DNA of 64,000 nt. It comes from Serinicoccus kebangsaanensis. Lineage in GTDB: Bacteria > Actinomycetota > Actinomycetes > Actinomycetales > Dermatophilaceae. Position 1 is the stretch's first letter. Each line of letters starts with the position of its first letter. The stretch covers positions 1 through 64,000 of the forward strand of contig NZ_VSLG01000015.1 of assembly GCF_008919445.1 (NCBI RefSeq). The letters are read 5' to 3'. The notes beneath the pieces are model-generated. The model saw nothing but the letters and a program-made list of their open reading frames with translations. It was not told the origin of the DNA and searched no databases. Both the position numbers and the translations under genes were made by a program. Positions 25,696-34,187 of this stretch are shown piece by piece.

Positions 25696-27125
25696 ACGGC
25701 GAGCCCGAGGTCCGCGACCTGCTCGAGGGTGCGTCCAGGATCGGCGGCGACGAGCGGGTCGCCCCGGACGCGGCCTGGGGCGCGGGGCGGCGTCGCCGCG
25801 CCCGCAAGCGGGTCGGCGGGGCGGTCGCCAGCGGTGTCGCGACCCTGGCGGCGGCAGTCCTCGTCTGGCAGACGGGCTTCCTCGGCGGCGGGGACGACCT
25901 GCAGGACGGGGTCGCGGCCGAGTTCCCGCGGGGCGGGACCACCTTCGTCTTCGCGGAGGTCGGCTCCGGGCAGGACGCCGAGCCGGCGACCATCTCGGCG
26001 GTGGCGCCAGTCGAGGCGGACGAGCTGACCGGCACCAGGTGGGAGTTGCAGGACGAGCTGTGGCGTGGCGGCGAGGCCGCCGGCGTCGTCGGGTCCGGCC
26101 CGGCCACCGAGCTCTCCTTCCCGGCGATCGGCGGCGGCTGGGGCATCTCCGTGGACGGCTGCGGGGAGGCGTCCGCCCAGGGCAGCCTGGTGCTCGAGCC
26201 GGACGGCGCCTTCGCGCCGCAGCAGATGGGCACGACCGACATCGGCTGCGCCGACGAGGTGCAGCAGGCGGAGGACTTCTGGATGGAGGCGCTCGCCGGC
26301 GGCGGGTCGATCCACCGGCTCGGCGGTGAGGACAGCGGGCTGCTGCTGCTCACCGTGGTCGGCCCCGTGGTCGACGACCCGGTCGCGGTGACCACGCCCG
26401 CACCGGAGCCCACGCGCCCCGAGGACGAGGCAACGGAGAGTGAGTCGCCGGCCCCCGCGGAGACGGGCCAGGCCGAGCAACCGGCGCCGGCGCCGACGAG
26501 CGAGGAGCCGCCCGTCGCGCAGCCCGAGCCGCCGCCGACCACCGAGCCGGTCGACCCGCCGGAGACCGAGCCCGATCCGGTCGAGCCAGAGCCGGAGCCG
26601 GCCCCGCCGGTCGTGGACCCGGGGACCGGGGTGGACCCGGGGGAGGGCGAGGGTCCGGAGCTCCCGTGGACGACACCGGGCGAGCCGACCGAGGGTGGGG
26701 GCGGGGTCAGCGCCGGTGGGCAGCTCCTCGCGCCGTCCCTGCGCGCCGGCCTGCACGAGGGCTTCGACCGGGTGGTGGTCGACCTCACCGGGCCTGCGGG
26801 ATCGGCGGGACCGGGATGGGTCGCGTCCTACGAGGCGGCCCCCACCCGGGCCGGGTCGGGCGCACCGGCCGGGGTCGCGGGCGACAGCGTGCTCCAGCTG
26901 GTCCTCGCCGGGATGGCCTATCCCGAGCCGGGCGACCCGGTCTACGACGCGGGCGACGCCGGGCTGGACACGCACTCCCTGGGCGCCGTCGTGGAGGTCA
27001 TCCGGACCACACCGTTCGAGGGCCAGCTCCAGGTCTTCGTGGGGATGGGCGGCGAGCCCCGGCCATACCGGGTGTTCACCCTGCAGGACCCCCTGCGGCT
27101 GGTGATCGACGTCCAGACCGGGTGA
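25692..27125 (+). CDS. Membrane-anchored META/AMIN-like domain protein, possible anti-sigma partner
   Basis: This 477-aa protein has a short cytoplasmic part (1-40, ending RRRRARKR), one membrane helix (about 41-59), a META/HslJ-like domain (about 111-225, beginning TGTRWELQDELW), a Pro/Glu-rich linker of about 100 residues and a C-terminal AMIN-like domain (about 345-477, with FDRVVVDLTGP and LVIDVQTG). It is translationally coupled to the sigma gene by ATGA. By position it may sense the envelope and control the sigma factor, but no classical zinc anti-sigma motif (HxxxCxxC) is present. Domain names are by eye. Confidence 0.75.
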   Translation: MNGEPEVRDLLEGASRIGGDERVAPDAAWGAGRRRRARKRVGGAVASGVATLAAAVLVWQTGFLGGGDDLQDGVAAEFPRGGTTFVFAEVGSGQDAEPATISAVAPVEADELTGTRWELQDELWRGGEAAGVVGSGPATELSFPAIGGGWGISVDGCGEASAQGSLVLEPDGAFAPQQMGTTDIGCADEVQQAEDFWMEALAGGGSIHRLGGEDSGLLLLTVVGPVVDDPVAVTTPAPEPTRPEDEATESESPAPAETGQAEQPAPAPTSEEPPVAQPEPPPTTEPVDPPETEPDPVEPEPEPAPPVVDPGTGVDPGEGEGPELPWTTPGEPTEGGGGVSAGGQLLAPSLRAGLHEGFDRVVVDLTGPAGSAGPGWVASYEAAPTRAGSGAPAGVAGDSVLQLVLAGMAYPEPGDPVYDAGDAGLDTHSLGAVVEVIRTTPFEGQLQVFVGMGGEPRPYRVFTLQDPLRLVIDVQTG

Positions 27126-27128
27126 GGG

Positions 27129-28658
27129 TCAGACCGCGGGCTCGGGGTATGCCGTGCCCCCGGTCGCGCGCGCCGGCTCACCATCGCGCACCTCGGGGTC
27201 TGCCGACCCGTCCCCGCTCTCGGGCAGCGGAGCGCGCACGAAGAGCGCGAGCACGAGCGCGCCCACGGTGATCCCGGTCGCGACCACCAGGCCGGACACG
27301 ATCCCGCCGGACAGCGCCTCGAGCTCGGGGGTCCCGCCGAGGCCCAGCTGGTGGGCGCGTGTCTCCATGACGGTGACGACCAGTGCCGTGCCCGCGGCCG
27401 CGGCGACCTGCTGGCCGGTGCCGAGCATGGCGCTGCCGTGCGAGTAGAGGCGGTGCGGCAGGGCACCCAGCCCCGCGGTGAAGCTGGGCGTGAAGAGGAA
27501 GGCGAGCGAGATGCTCACCAGCACGTGCAGCCCCACCAGGCCCCACCAGGGCACCTCGGTGGCCAGCAGCGCCATCCCCGCCATGCCGGTCACGAGGCCG
27601 ACACCACCGGGCACGACGAGCGGGCGCGGGCCGAACCGGTCGTAGAGCCGTCCGACGGTCGGGCCGAGCAGCCCCATCGCCAGGCCTCCGGGCATGAGCA
27701 TCAGCCCCGAGGCGAGGGTGCTGAAGCCGCGCACCTGCTGGAGCAGGATCGGCAGTAGCAGCATGGCGCCGATGAGCGCCATGAAGGCGAGGCACATGAG
27801 CGCGAGCGGCACGGCATACCGCGTCACCTGGAGCGCGCGCAGGTCGAGGAACACCAGGGTCTCGTCCCGACGCGCGAGGCTGAGCTGACGCCAGACGAAG
27901 AGCGCCAGCGCGACGCCGGCGACGGCGAGCGACGTGCCGGGCCCGACCGGGCCGGGGGCACCCTCGCCGAGCGCGCTCAGGCCGTAGACCAGGCCGCCGA
28001 AGCCGAGCGCGGTGAGCAGGGCGCTGAGCACGTCCAGCCGCGCCTCGCACCCCGGGTCGCTGCCACGCAGCAGCCGTGCTCCGCCGATCAGCATCGCCGC
28101 GGCGATTGGGAGCACGAGGAGGAAGAGCCAGCGCCAGGAGGCGACCTGCAGGATGAGGCCGGAGACCGGCGGTCCCATCGCCGGGGCCACCGAGATGGCC
28201 AGCGTCAGGTTGCCCATGACGCGGCCCCGGCGCTGCGGCGGCACCATCGTCATGATGGTGGTCATGAGCAGGGGCATCATCACGGCGGTGCCGCTGGCCT
28301 GGATGACCCGGCCGAGGAGCAGGATGGAGAAGGTCGGGGCCAGGGCGGCGGTCGCCGTGCCCACGATGAAGACGCTCATCGCCAGCAGGAACGCGGCGCG
28401 GATCGACAGCCGCTTGAGCAGCCACCCCGTCATCGGTATGACCACCGCCATCGTCAGCATGAAGCCGGTCGTCAGCCACTGACCCGCGCCGGCGTCCACG
28501 CCGAAGGCCGCCATCAGCGGCGGCAGCGCGTTGAGCATGAGGGTCTCGTTGAGGATGACCACGAAGGCGGCCGCCGTGAGCACCCGCAGCACGAGACGCA
28601 CCCGCGCGTCGTCAGCGGCGGGGGCGGGGGTCGCGCTCGGGGTCGACACGGACGACAC
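27129..28658 (-). CDS. MFS drug efflux transporter (DHA2/EmrB type)
   Basis: This 509-aa protein should have 14 transmembrane helices, as in the DHA2 family of proton-driven multidrug exporters. Motif A-like sequences are GWLLKRLSIRAAFLL and VGRLYDRFGPRPL. A motif C-like region is APAMGPPVSGLILQ, specific to antiporters. I chose GTG 28658 because GAGGAG lies exactly 6 nt upstream; in-frame codons at 28679 and 28700 have no ribosome site. It is divergent from dnaG with about 180 nt between. Drug range cannot be predicted. Confidence 0.88.
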   Translation of the reverse strand: MSSVSTPSATPAPAADDARVRLVLRVLTAAAFVVILNETLMLNALPPLMAAFGVDAGAGQWLTTGFMLTMAVVIPMTGWLLKRLSIRAAFLLAMSVFIVGTATAALAPTFSILLLGRVIQASGTAVMMPLLMTTIMTMVPPQRRGRVMGNLTLAISVAPAMGPPVSGLILQVASWRWLFLLVLPIAAAMLIGGARLLRGSDPGCEARLDVLSALLTALGFGGLVYGLSALGEGAPGPVGPGTSLAVAGVALALFVWRQLSLARRDETLVFLDLRALQVTRYAVPLALMCLAFMALIGAMLLLPILLQQVRGFSTLASGLMLMPGGLAMGLLGPTVGRLYDRFGPRPLVVPGGVGLVTGMAGMALLATEVPWWGLVGLHVLVSISLAFLFTPSFTAGLGALPHRLYSHGSAMLGTGQQVAAAAGTALVVTVMETRAHQLGLGGTPELEALSGGIVSGLVVATGITVGALVLALFVRAPLPESGDGSADPEVRDGEPARATGGTAYPEPAV

Positions 28659-28841
28659 AGGGATCTCCTCGCGGATCATGGGGGGTGGACTCACCGTCAC
28701 CGGGTGAACTCATCGGTGGGTCGAGGCACTCCATGATATCCGCCCCTGACCTGCCCGTCCCCAGGTTTTCCCCGGCGGGCGCAGCGAGGTCGGTCGGCCG
28801 ACCTAGACTCGGGCAGCAACAGGTGTGAGGAGGAGGTGCGG

Positions 28842-30794
28842 GTGCCGCGGATCAAGGACGAGGACGTCAAGGCGGTCAAGGAGCGTGCCTCGATCGAGGA
28901 GGTCGTGCGGGAGCACGTGACGCTGCGCACCGCCGGGGTGGGTGCGATGAAGGGGCTGTGCCCCTTCCACGACGAGAAGACCCCGTCGTTCCAGATCCGC
29001 ACCGCGCTGGGCACCTACCACTGCTTCGGCTGCGGGGTGGGTGGTGACGTCATCTCCTTCCTCATGGAGATCGACCACCTGACCTTCGCCGAGGCGGTGG
29101 AGCGGCTCGCGGACAAGCTCGGGATCACCCTGCGCTACGAGGACACCGGCCCGGGCACGGGGCGTGGCGAGCAGGCGCCGGTCGGGCAGCGCACCCGACT
29201 GATGGAGGCGCACCGGGTCGCCGAGGAGTTCTACCACGAGGCGCTGCTGCGCTCGGGCGAGGGACGAGCGGGGCGGGACTTCCTGCGCGACAAGGGATTC
29301 ACCGGCGCGCACGCCGGGCAGTTCATGGTGGGGTATGCCCCGCGCGAGGGGACCGCGCTGGTCACCCACCTGCGGGGGCGCGGCTTCACCGAGGAGGAGC
29401 TGGTGCTCGGTGGGCTCGCGAACCGTCGCGGCCGCGGGCTGTCGGACCGGTTCCAGGGGCGGGTGCTGTGGCCGATCCGGGCCATCACCGGGGACACCGT
29501 GGGCTTCGGCGCGCGGCGCCTCTTCGACGACGACTGGAGCCCGGCGAAGTACCTCAACACCTCCGAGACGCCGATCTACAAGAAGACGGGAGTGCTCTAC
29601 GGCCTGGACCTGGCCAAGAAGCCGATTGCCACCGAGCGCACCGCGGTGGTGGTGGAGGGCTACACCGACGTCATGGCGGCGCACCTGTCCGGGGTGGAGA
29701 CCGCCGTCGCCACCTGCGGCACCGCCTTCGGCGCCGACCACATCTCCATCCTGCGGCGGATCCTGCGGGACGAGGCGGGGCGGGCACCGGCCAGGGTGAT
29801 CTTCACCTTCGACGGCGACGCGGCGGGGCAGAAGGCGGCGATGAAGGCCTTCGAGCAGGACCAGCGGTGGGCGGCCCAGTCCTACGTGGCGGTGGCCGCC
29901 GACGGCCAGGACCCGAACGACCTGTGGATCGCGACCAAGGACGCCGAGGGGGAGGAGAGGGGCCGCGCGGTGCGCGAGCTGGTGGAGGGCGCTGAGCCTC
30001 TGCTGGAATTCGCTGTTCGCTCGGTAGTTGACCAGTATGACCTCAGCCAGTCGACGCAGCGAGCCTCTGTGTTGCGGCAAATCGTGCCCCTGCTGGCCAA
30101 ACTCAAGGATGAGTCATTGCTCACTGAACTGGCCAGGTACGCCGACCGGCTAGTGGGCTCGCCGAACACTGACGTGATCTTGATGGCGATTCGGCGTGAG
30201 AGGCGGAAGCCGTCGACCAGTCGGCACGCGACAGCGCCGGGGGGACGAGGCCATGATGTCCACGCAGGGGAAGACGACAACCCTGCTGTTCCGACGCTGC
30301 CGCAACCGGACCTGCGGGACCCGGTGCAGATGGCCGAGCGTCACCTGGTCCAGGTGGCGCTGCAGTATCCGCTGGCGATCGTCGCCGAGGACATGGACGA
30401 GCTCGAGCCCGACGCCCTCCGAGCCCCCATGCACCGGGCGGTCTGGCACGCCATGCGCGAGGCGGGAGGCGTGCAGGGGGCGGCCCAGCGCAGCGCCCGC
30501 TCCTGGGTGGAGACGGTGCTGGCCGGGACGCCTCCGCCCGTGCACCCGCTCGTCCACGAGCTGTCGGTCGCCAGCCTGCCGGACCGGCTCGACCCGGAGA
30601 CCGCGATGCCGCGCGAGGCCTTCGTCGACTGGCTCGTGCTGCGGGTGCGTCTGGCGGGCGTCGAGCAGGAGGTGGCCGAGCTGCTGGGCCGTCAGGCCCG
30701 GGCGGCCGAGGGCAGTCCGGACAAGCGGCAGCTGGACGAGCGGCTGATGGCGCTGCACCGCGAGCGGGCCCGGTTGCGGGCCAGGATGGAGTAG
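28842..30794 (+). CDS. dnaG: DNA primase DnaG
   Basis: This 650-aa primase makes RNA primers for replication. The N-terminal CHC2 zinc finger is LCPFHDEKTPSF with HCFGCGVGGD. A Toprim domain carries VVEGYTDVMAAHLSG and FTFDGDAAGQKAA, and the C-terminal helicase-binding part is from about 450 on. GTG 28842 sits 5 nt after AGGAGG; the in-frame GTG at 28836 is too close to that site. TAGACT near 28804 is a plausible -10. Odd: about 29990-30300 has much lower GC and A/T-ending codons while the frame stays intact (see separate entry). The hypothetical gene at 30798 follows after 3 nt. Confidence 0.96.
   Translation: MPRIKDEDVKAVKERASIEEVVREHVTLRTAGVGAMKGLCPFHDEKTPSFQIRTALGTYHCFGCGVGGDVISFLMEIDHLTFAEAVERLADKLGITLRYEDTGPGTGRGEQAPVGQRTRLMEAHRVAEEFYHEALLRSGEGRAGRDFLRDKGFTGAHAGQFMVGYAPREGTALVTHLRGRGFTEEELVLGGLANRRGRGLSDRFQGRVLWPIRAITGDTVGFGARRLFDDDWSPAKYLNTSETPIYKKTGVLYGLDLAKKPIATERTAVVVEGYTDVMAAHLSGVETAVATCGTAFGADHISILRRILRDEAGRAPARVIFTFDGDAAGQKAAMKAFEQDQRWAAQSYVAVAADGQDPNDLWIATKDAEGEERGRAVRELVEGAEPLLEFAVRSVVDQYDLSQSTQRASVLRQIVPLLAKLKDESLLTELARYADRLVGSPNTDVILMAIRRERRKPSTSRHATAPGGRGHDVHAGEDDNPAVPTLPQPDLRDPVQMAERHLVQVALQYPLAIVAEDMDELEPDALRAPMHRAVWHAMREAGGVQGAAQRSARSWVETVLAGTPPPVHPLVHELSVASLPDRLDPETAMPREAFVDWLVLRVRLAGVEQEVAELLGRQARAAEGSPDKRQLDERLMALHRERARLRARME
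29990..30300 (+). other. Low-GC, atypical-codon patch inside dnaG
   Basis: From 30001 to 30180 I count 105 G or C in 180 bases (58%), while flanking dnaG is in the low 70s. Codons such as GAA, GTT, GCT, CAA, AAA, TCA and TTG cluster here and are rare elsewhere in the window. The frame is uninterrupted. It covers the region between the Toprim core and the C-terminal domain. Edges are approximate. A short recombination tract from a lower-GC relative is one explanation; relaxed selection on a linker is another. Confidence 0.7.
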
Positions 30795-30797
30795 GCC

Positions 30798-31367
30798 GTG
30801 CGGTTCTCGCGCACCCGGCGCATCGGGGCGACACCACGCCCGGAGCGCTCACCCGGAGATCTCCCGGCCCCGGCCCGGCCGCGGATGCAGCAGGGCGAGC
30901 AGCTGCTCGCCACCGCCCAGGAGGACGCGGGCGGGCTGTGGCTGGCGCTCACCACGTACCGCCTCATCGAGGTCGACGAGAGCGGGGCCGTGACGCTGGA
31001 GCGGCCGTGGCACGAGGTCGACACCGGCGCCTGGGATCCCGACCTGTGGGCGTTGACCGTCGCCTTCGTCGACCGGCTCGACGGCAGGCAGTGGGTGCTG
31101 CAGCGCCGGACCGGCCCGGGGATGGTGCCGCAGGTCTTCCGGGAGCGCACGTCGGCCAGCGTGGTGCTGCTGCGGGCGGTCGACCTCGGCCCCCGGCGCA
31201 GCGCGCGGGTGACGATCCGCAAGGTCCTGCCGACGCGAGAGCTGGTGGAGCAGGTGCTGTGGGGCCGTGGCGCGGGGGAGTCGGACGTCGAGCTGGCGGC
31301 GCGCGTCCGCGCGGCGCGGATCGAGGTGCGGGACATGGTCGGCCTGCCGCCGAACCCTCCCGCCTGA
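30798..31367 (+). CDS. Conserved hypothetical protein downstream of dnaG
   Basis: I do not recognise this 189-aa protein. It has no signal peptide or membrane segment. The middle (QQGEQLLATAQEDAGGLWL, ALTTYRLIEVDE) with alternating hydrophobics looks like a small beta-rich, PH-like domain. The C-terminus is helical (VELAARVRAARIEVRDMVG). GTG 30798 starts 3 nt after dnaG, so it is co-transcribed. Similar genes follow dnaG in other actinobacteria as far as I recall, with no assigned role. Confidence 0.7.
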   Translation: MRFSRTRRIGATPRPERSPGDLPAPARPRMQQGEQLLATAQEDAGGLWLALTTYRLIEVDESGAVTLERPWHEVDTGAWDPDLWALTVAFVDRLDGRQWVLQRRTGPGMVPQVFRERTSASVVLLRAVDLGPRRSARVTIRKVLPTRELVEQVLWGRGAGESDVELAARVRAARIEVRDMVGLPPNPPA

Positions 31368-31390
31368 CCCGGCATACCCCCCTGACCCCG

Positions 31391-31444
31391 CGTTCTGGAC
31401 ATCGGTTCTTGGGGGACGGGCCCCAGGAACCGATGTCCAGAACG
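31391..31444. repeat. Long palindrome with 24-nt arms upstream of tRNA-Asn
   Basis: Arms CGTTCTGGACATCGGTTCTT... (31391-31414) and their complement (31421-31444) differ at one position, with a 6-nt loop. It lies 23 nt after the stop of the hypothetical gene and 59 nt before tRNA-Asn. A terminator for the dnaG operon is likely. Its sequence is unrelated to the palindromes at 6583, 8152 and 51329. Confidence 0.85.
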
Positions 31445-31503
31445 GGACGTCGGCGAGGATTTCGGCGGCCGGGGCTGCTCTTGCTAGAGTGCCTGCTGCA
31501 CGA

Positions 31504-31579
31504 TCCCCTGTAGCTCAATTGGCAGAGCAGCCGGCTGTTAACCGGCAGGTTACTGGTTCGAGTCCAGTCGGGGGAGCCA
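31504..31579 (+). tRNA. tRNA-Asn (GTT)
   Basis: A full cloverleaf is present. The acceptor stem TCCCCTG pairs with CGGGGGA, the D arm is GCTCAATTGGCAGAGC, the anticodon loop CTGTTAACC has GTT, the T arm is CTGGTTCGAGTCCAG, the discriminator is G and CCA is encoded (31577-31579). TAGAGT at 31485-31490 is a probable -10. A strong hairpin follows at 31591. Confidence 0.97.
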
Positions 31580-31590
31580 ATCCCCAGACC

Positions 31591-31621
31591 GAAGGCCCGG
31601 AGCACCATGCTCCGGGCCTTC
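31591..31621. terminator. Bidirectional terminator between tRNA-Asn and gluD
   Basis: GAAGGCCCGGAGC (31591-31603) pairs perfectly with GCTCCGGGCCTTC (31609-31621) around a 5-nt loop. There is no U tract, as is common at this GC content. It lies 12 nt after the tRNA and 18 nt beyond the 3' end of the convergent gluD, so it can serve both. Confidence 0.85.
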
Positions 31622-31638
31622 GTCGTGCGGTGCGCGTC

Positions 31639-32547
31639 TCAGAGCTTGGTGTTGTGCTCCACCAGCGGGTCCACCGCCGGGCCAGCGACACCGGTGGGCC
31701 CTGCTCCGTCCGTGGTCTGCCCACCCGTGGCCCGACGCTTGCGGCGCTGCCGGCTCTCCAACGTCTCGGCGACCTTGCTGATGGAGTAGTTGATCAGGAT
31801 GTAGATCACGGCCGCGACGATGTAGGCCGGCACCACGTTGCTGAACGCGGACGAGAGCTGCTGGCTCCGGGTGAGCAGGTCGTAGTAGAGGATGATCGAC
31901 CCGAGCGCCGTGTCCTTGACGATGACGACCAGCTGACTCACCAGCGACGGCATCATCGCCGTGAGCGCCTGGGGGATGAGGATCGACCGGCGCACCTGCA
32001 CCGTCGACAGGCCGATGGACAGCCCGGCCTCGCGCTGCCCGCTGGGCAGGGAGGCGACACCGTTGCGGATGACCTCGCACAGGACGCTGGCGTTGTAGAG
32101 CACCAGGCCGGTGACGACGCCGATGAGCGGGTTCCACCGATCGACCGACCACTCCTGCTGGGACAGCCAGAAGTAGGTGAAGATCATCATGATCAGCACC
32201 GGGACGGCGCGGAAGAACTCGACGAAGACCGAGGCGACCCAGCGCACCGGCGCGACGTCCGACATGCGCAGCATGGCCAGCCCCAGGGCCAGCGGGGAGG
32301 CGATGAGGATGGCGATGAGCGCGGCCAGCAGGGTGCCACCGATGCCGGGGATCAGATAGGTGGTCCAGGTTCGCCACTGGAGGAAGGGCATCCACTTGTT
32401 CGCGTCCAGCTGGCCGCCGGCGCGCAGCTGGATCAGCAACCAGACGGCCACGGCCACGAAGAGGGCCAGCGTCAGGACCGCCAGCACCCGGTGCCGGACC
32501 CGGGCGCGAGGACCGGGGATGTCGAAGAGGACCTGCTGCGTGCTCAT
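31639..32547 (-). CDS. gluD: Glutamate ABC transporter permease GluD
   Basis: This 302-aa polar amino acid permease is the second channel subunit of the glutamate importer. An N-terminal membrane segment (VLAVLTLALFVAVAVWLLI) is followed by the binding-protein-dependent transport domain. The EAA loop GQREAGLSIGLSTVQVRRSI contacts the ATPase. The C-terminus is a polar tail of about 40 residues. Its ATG overlaps the gluC stop by 4 nt. It is the last gene of gluA-gluB-gluC-gluD and ends near a strong terminator. Confidence 0.93.
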   Translation of the reverse strand: MSTQQVLFDIPGPRARVRHRVLAVLTLALFVAVAVWLLIQLRAGGQLDANKWMPFLQWRTWTTYLIPGIGGTLLAALIAILIASPLALGLAMLRMSDVAPVRWVASVFVEFFRAVPVLIMMIFTYFWLSQQEWSVDRWNPLIGVVTGLVLYNASVLCEVIRNGVASLPSGQREAGLSIGLSTVQVRRSILIPQALTAMMPSLVSQLVVIVKDTALGSIILYYDLLTRSQQLSSAFSNVVPAYIVAAVIYILINYSISKVAETLESRQRRKRRATGGQTTDGAGPTGVAGPAVDPLVEHNTKL

Positions 32548-33224
32548 CGCTTCACCGCCAGTCGGGAGGCCAGCCAGGAGGTGGCGAGCCCGGTCGGCAG
32601 CGTGAGGATGACGAAGCCGATCGCGATGAGCAGGAAGTTCAGCAGCATGACGTCGGGGCGGAACTCGATCATGTTCCGCAACGCGTAGGCCGCCTCGGCG
32701 ACCCCGATGGCAACGGCCACCGTGGTGTTCTTGGTCAGCGCGATGAGCGTGTTGCCCAGCGGCGTGATCGCCCCGCGGAAGGCCTGCGGCAGGATCACGT
32801 GGCGCAGCCCCTGGCCGAACGTCAGCCCCAGGGAGCGGGACGCCTCGGCCTGGCCGACCGGGATGGTGTTCACCCCGCTGCGGAGGGCCTCGCACACGAA
32901 GGCGGCGTGATAGACCGACAGACCGATCACGGCGAGCCGGAAGTTGAGGTCGACGATGAAGGTGGGGGAGTCGCGCGACGCCGGCTCGATGCCGAACTGC
33001 CCCCACAGCCCGATGCTGCAGAAGACGATGATGAGAGTGAGCGGGGTATTACGGATCAGGGTCACGTAGCTGCCACCCAGCCACCGGAGGAAGCCCACCG
33101 GGGACAGGCGCATGATCGCCACCACCGTGCCGAGGAGCAGCGAGAAGAGGGCCGACCACAGGGTCAGCTTGATGGTGGTCCAGAACGCGTCGAAGACGTT
33201 GAACTGGTCGATCAGCTCGAGCAT
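32544..33224 (-). CDS. gluC: Glutamate ABC transporter permease GluC
   Basis: This 226-aa permease pairs with GluD to form the glutamate channel. It has about five hydrophobic segments and the EAA loop GQAEASRSLGLTFGQGLRHV. The RNTPLTLIIVFCSIG segment is typical of the HisM/GlnP group. It begins 87 nt after gluB, with a strong hairpin between, so the binding protein is probably made in excess. Confidence 0.93.
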   Translation of the reverse strand: MLELIDQFNVFDAFWTTIKLTLWSALFSLLLGTVVAIMRLSPVGFLRWLGGSYVTLIRNTPLTLIIVFCSIGLWGQFGIEPASRDSPTFIVDLNFRLAVIGLSVYHAAFVCEALRSGVNTIPVGQAEASRSLGLTFGQGLRHVILPQAFRGAITPLGNTLIALTKNTTVAVAIGVAEAAYALRNMIEFRPDVMLLNFLLIAIGFVILTLPTGLATSWLASRLAVKR

Positions 33225-33261
33225 CGCTCTCCTTCCGTGACGGGCCGGGGCCCGACCGGCG

Positions 33262-33293
33262 ACGGCGGCGCACCCTGCCGGGAGCGCCGCCGT
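33262..33293 (-). other. Stem-loop between gluB and gluC
   Basis: ACGGCGGCGC (33262-33271) and GCGCCGCCGT (33284-33293) form a perfect 10-bp stem with a 12-nt loop, 18 nt after the gluB stop. In binding-protein operons such hairpins commonly stabilise the upstream message or partly terminate transcription. This would raise GluB over the permeases. Confidence 0.75.
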
Positions 33294-33311
33294 GCCGACG
33301 AGTGGGCGCGG

Positions 33312-34160
33312 TCAGCCGCAGTGCCCGCCGATCTCCGGCGGGTTGAGGTCGGCGTTCGGGGTGTAGTCGGCGGCACCGAGGTTGTCGGAGATGATCTGCT
33401 CCATCGTGCCGTCGTCCCACAGGCCCTGGAGGATCTCGTTGATCTCCTCGCACCGGTCGGAGTCCTTGTTCAGCCCGACCCCGTAGTTCTCCTCGGAGAA
33501 GGTGTTGCCGACCACCTTGAGCTGACCGGCGTACTGGTCCTGCGCGGCATAGCCGGCGAGGATGGTGTCGTCGGTGGTCAGGGCGTCGATGGTGCCGTTG
33601 GCCAGCTGCTCCACGCACTCCGAGTAGCGGCCGTACTCCTGCAGCTGGACGCCCGGCACCTCCTCCTGGACGTTGGTGGCCGACGTCGACCCGGTGACCG
33701 AGCACAGGATCTGCCCGTCGAGGTCCTCCGGGCCGGCGATGTCCGAGTCGGCCGCGACCAGCAGGTCCTGGCCCGCGACGAAGTACGGACCGGCGAACTG
33801 CACCTGCTCCTTGCGCTCGTCGGTGATCGAGTAGGTCGCGAAGATCATGTCCACCTGGTTGGTGGTCAGCAGGTTCTCCCGCTGCGGGGTCGGTGCCTCC
33901 TGGAAGGTGATGTCGTCCTCGCTGACGCCGAGCTGCTCGGCGACGGCGCGGGCGACGTCGACGTCCATGCCGGAGTAGCTGTCGCCGTCCTGCACCCCCA
34001 GGCCGGGCTGGTCGATCTTGACGCCGATCGTCAGCGGCTCACTGCCGCCCTCCTCCCCGCCGGAGCCGGAGTCCGTGCTCTCGCCGCCACCGCCGCACGC
34101 GGCGAGGGTGAGCGTGGTGGCCGCTGCCAGGGCCGCGATCTTGAAGGTGCTGGAACGCAT
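33312..34160 (-). CDS. gluB: Glutamate-binding lipoprotein GluB
   Basis: This 282-aa extracellular solute-binding protein (family 3) has a signal peptide ending in the lipobox LAAC near residue 22. A Gly/Ser/Glu linker follows, then a bilobal domain with TIGVKIDQPGLG, FATYSITDERKEQVQFAGPY and YGVGLNKDSDRC. It binds glutamate and delivers it to GluCD. Its ATG lies 27 nt after gluA with AGGAG 6 nt upstream. A Cys pair (ILCSV, YSECV) may form a disulfide. Confidence 0.93.
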   Translation of the reverse strand: MRSSTFKIAALAAATTLTLAACGGGGESTDSGSGGEEGGSEPLTIGVKIDQPGLGVQDGDSYSGMDVDVARAVAEQLGVSEDDITFQEAPTPQRENLLTTNQVDMIFATYSITDERKEQVQFAGPYFVAGQDLLVAADSDIAGPEDLDGQILCSVTGSTSATNVQEEVPGVQLQEYGRYSECVEQLANGTIDALTTDDTILAGYAAQDQYAGQLKVVGNTFSEENYGVGLNKDSDRCEEINEILQGLWDDGTMEQIISDNLGAADYTPNADLNPPEIGGHCG

Positions 34161-34187
34161 GTGGTGCTCCTGTCGTGGTTTCAGGTT

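Noticed and set aside
29990-30300. Frameshift or insertion disrupting dnaG
   Set aside because: The frame is continuous and total length is normal for an actinobacterial primase.
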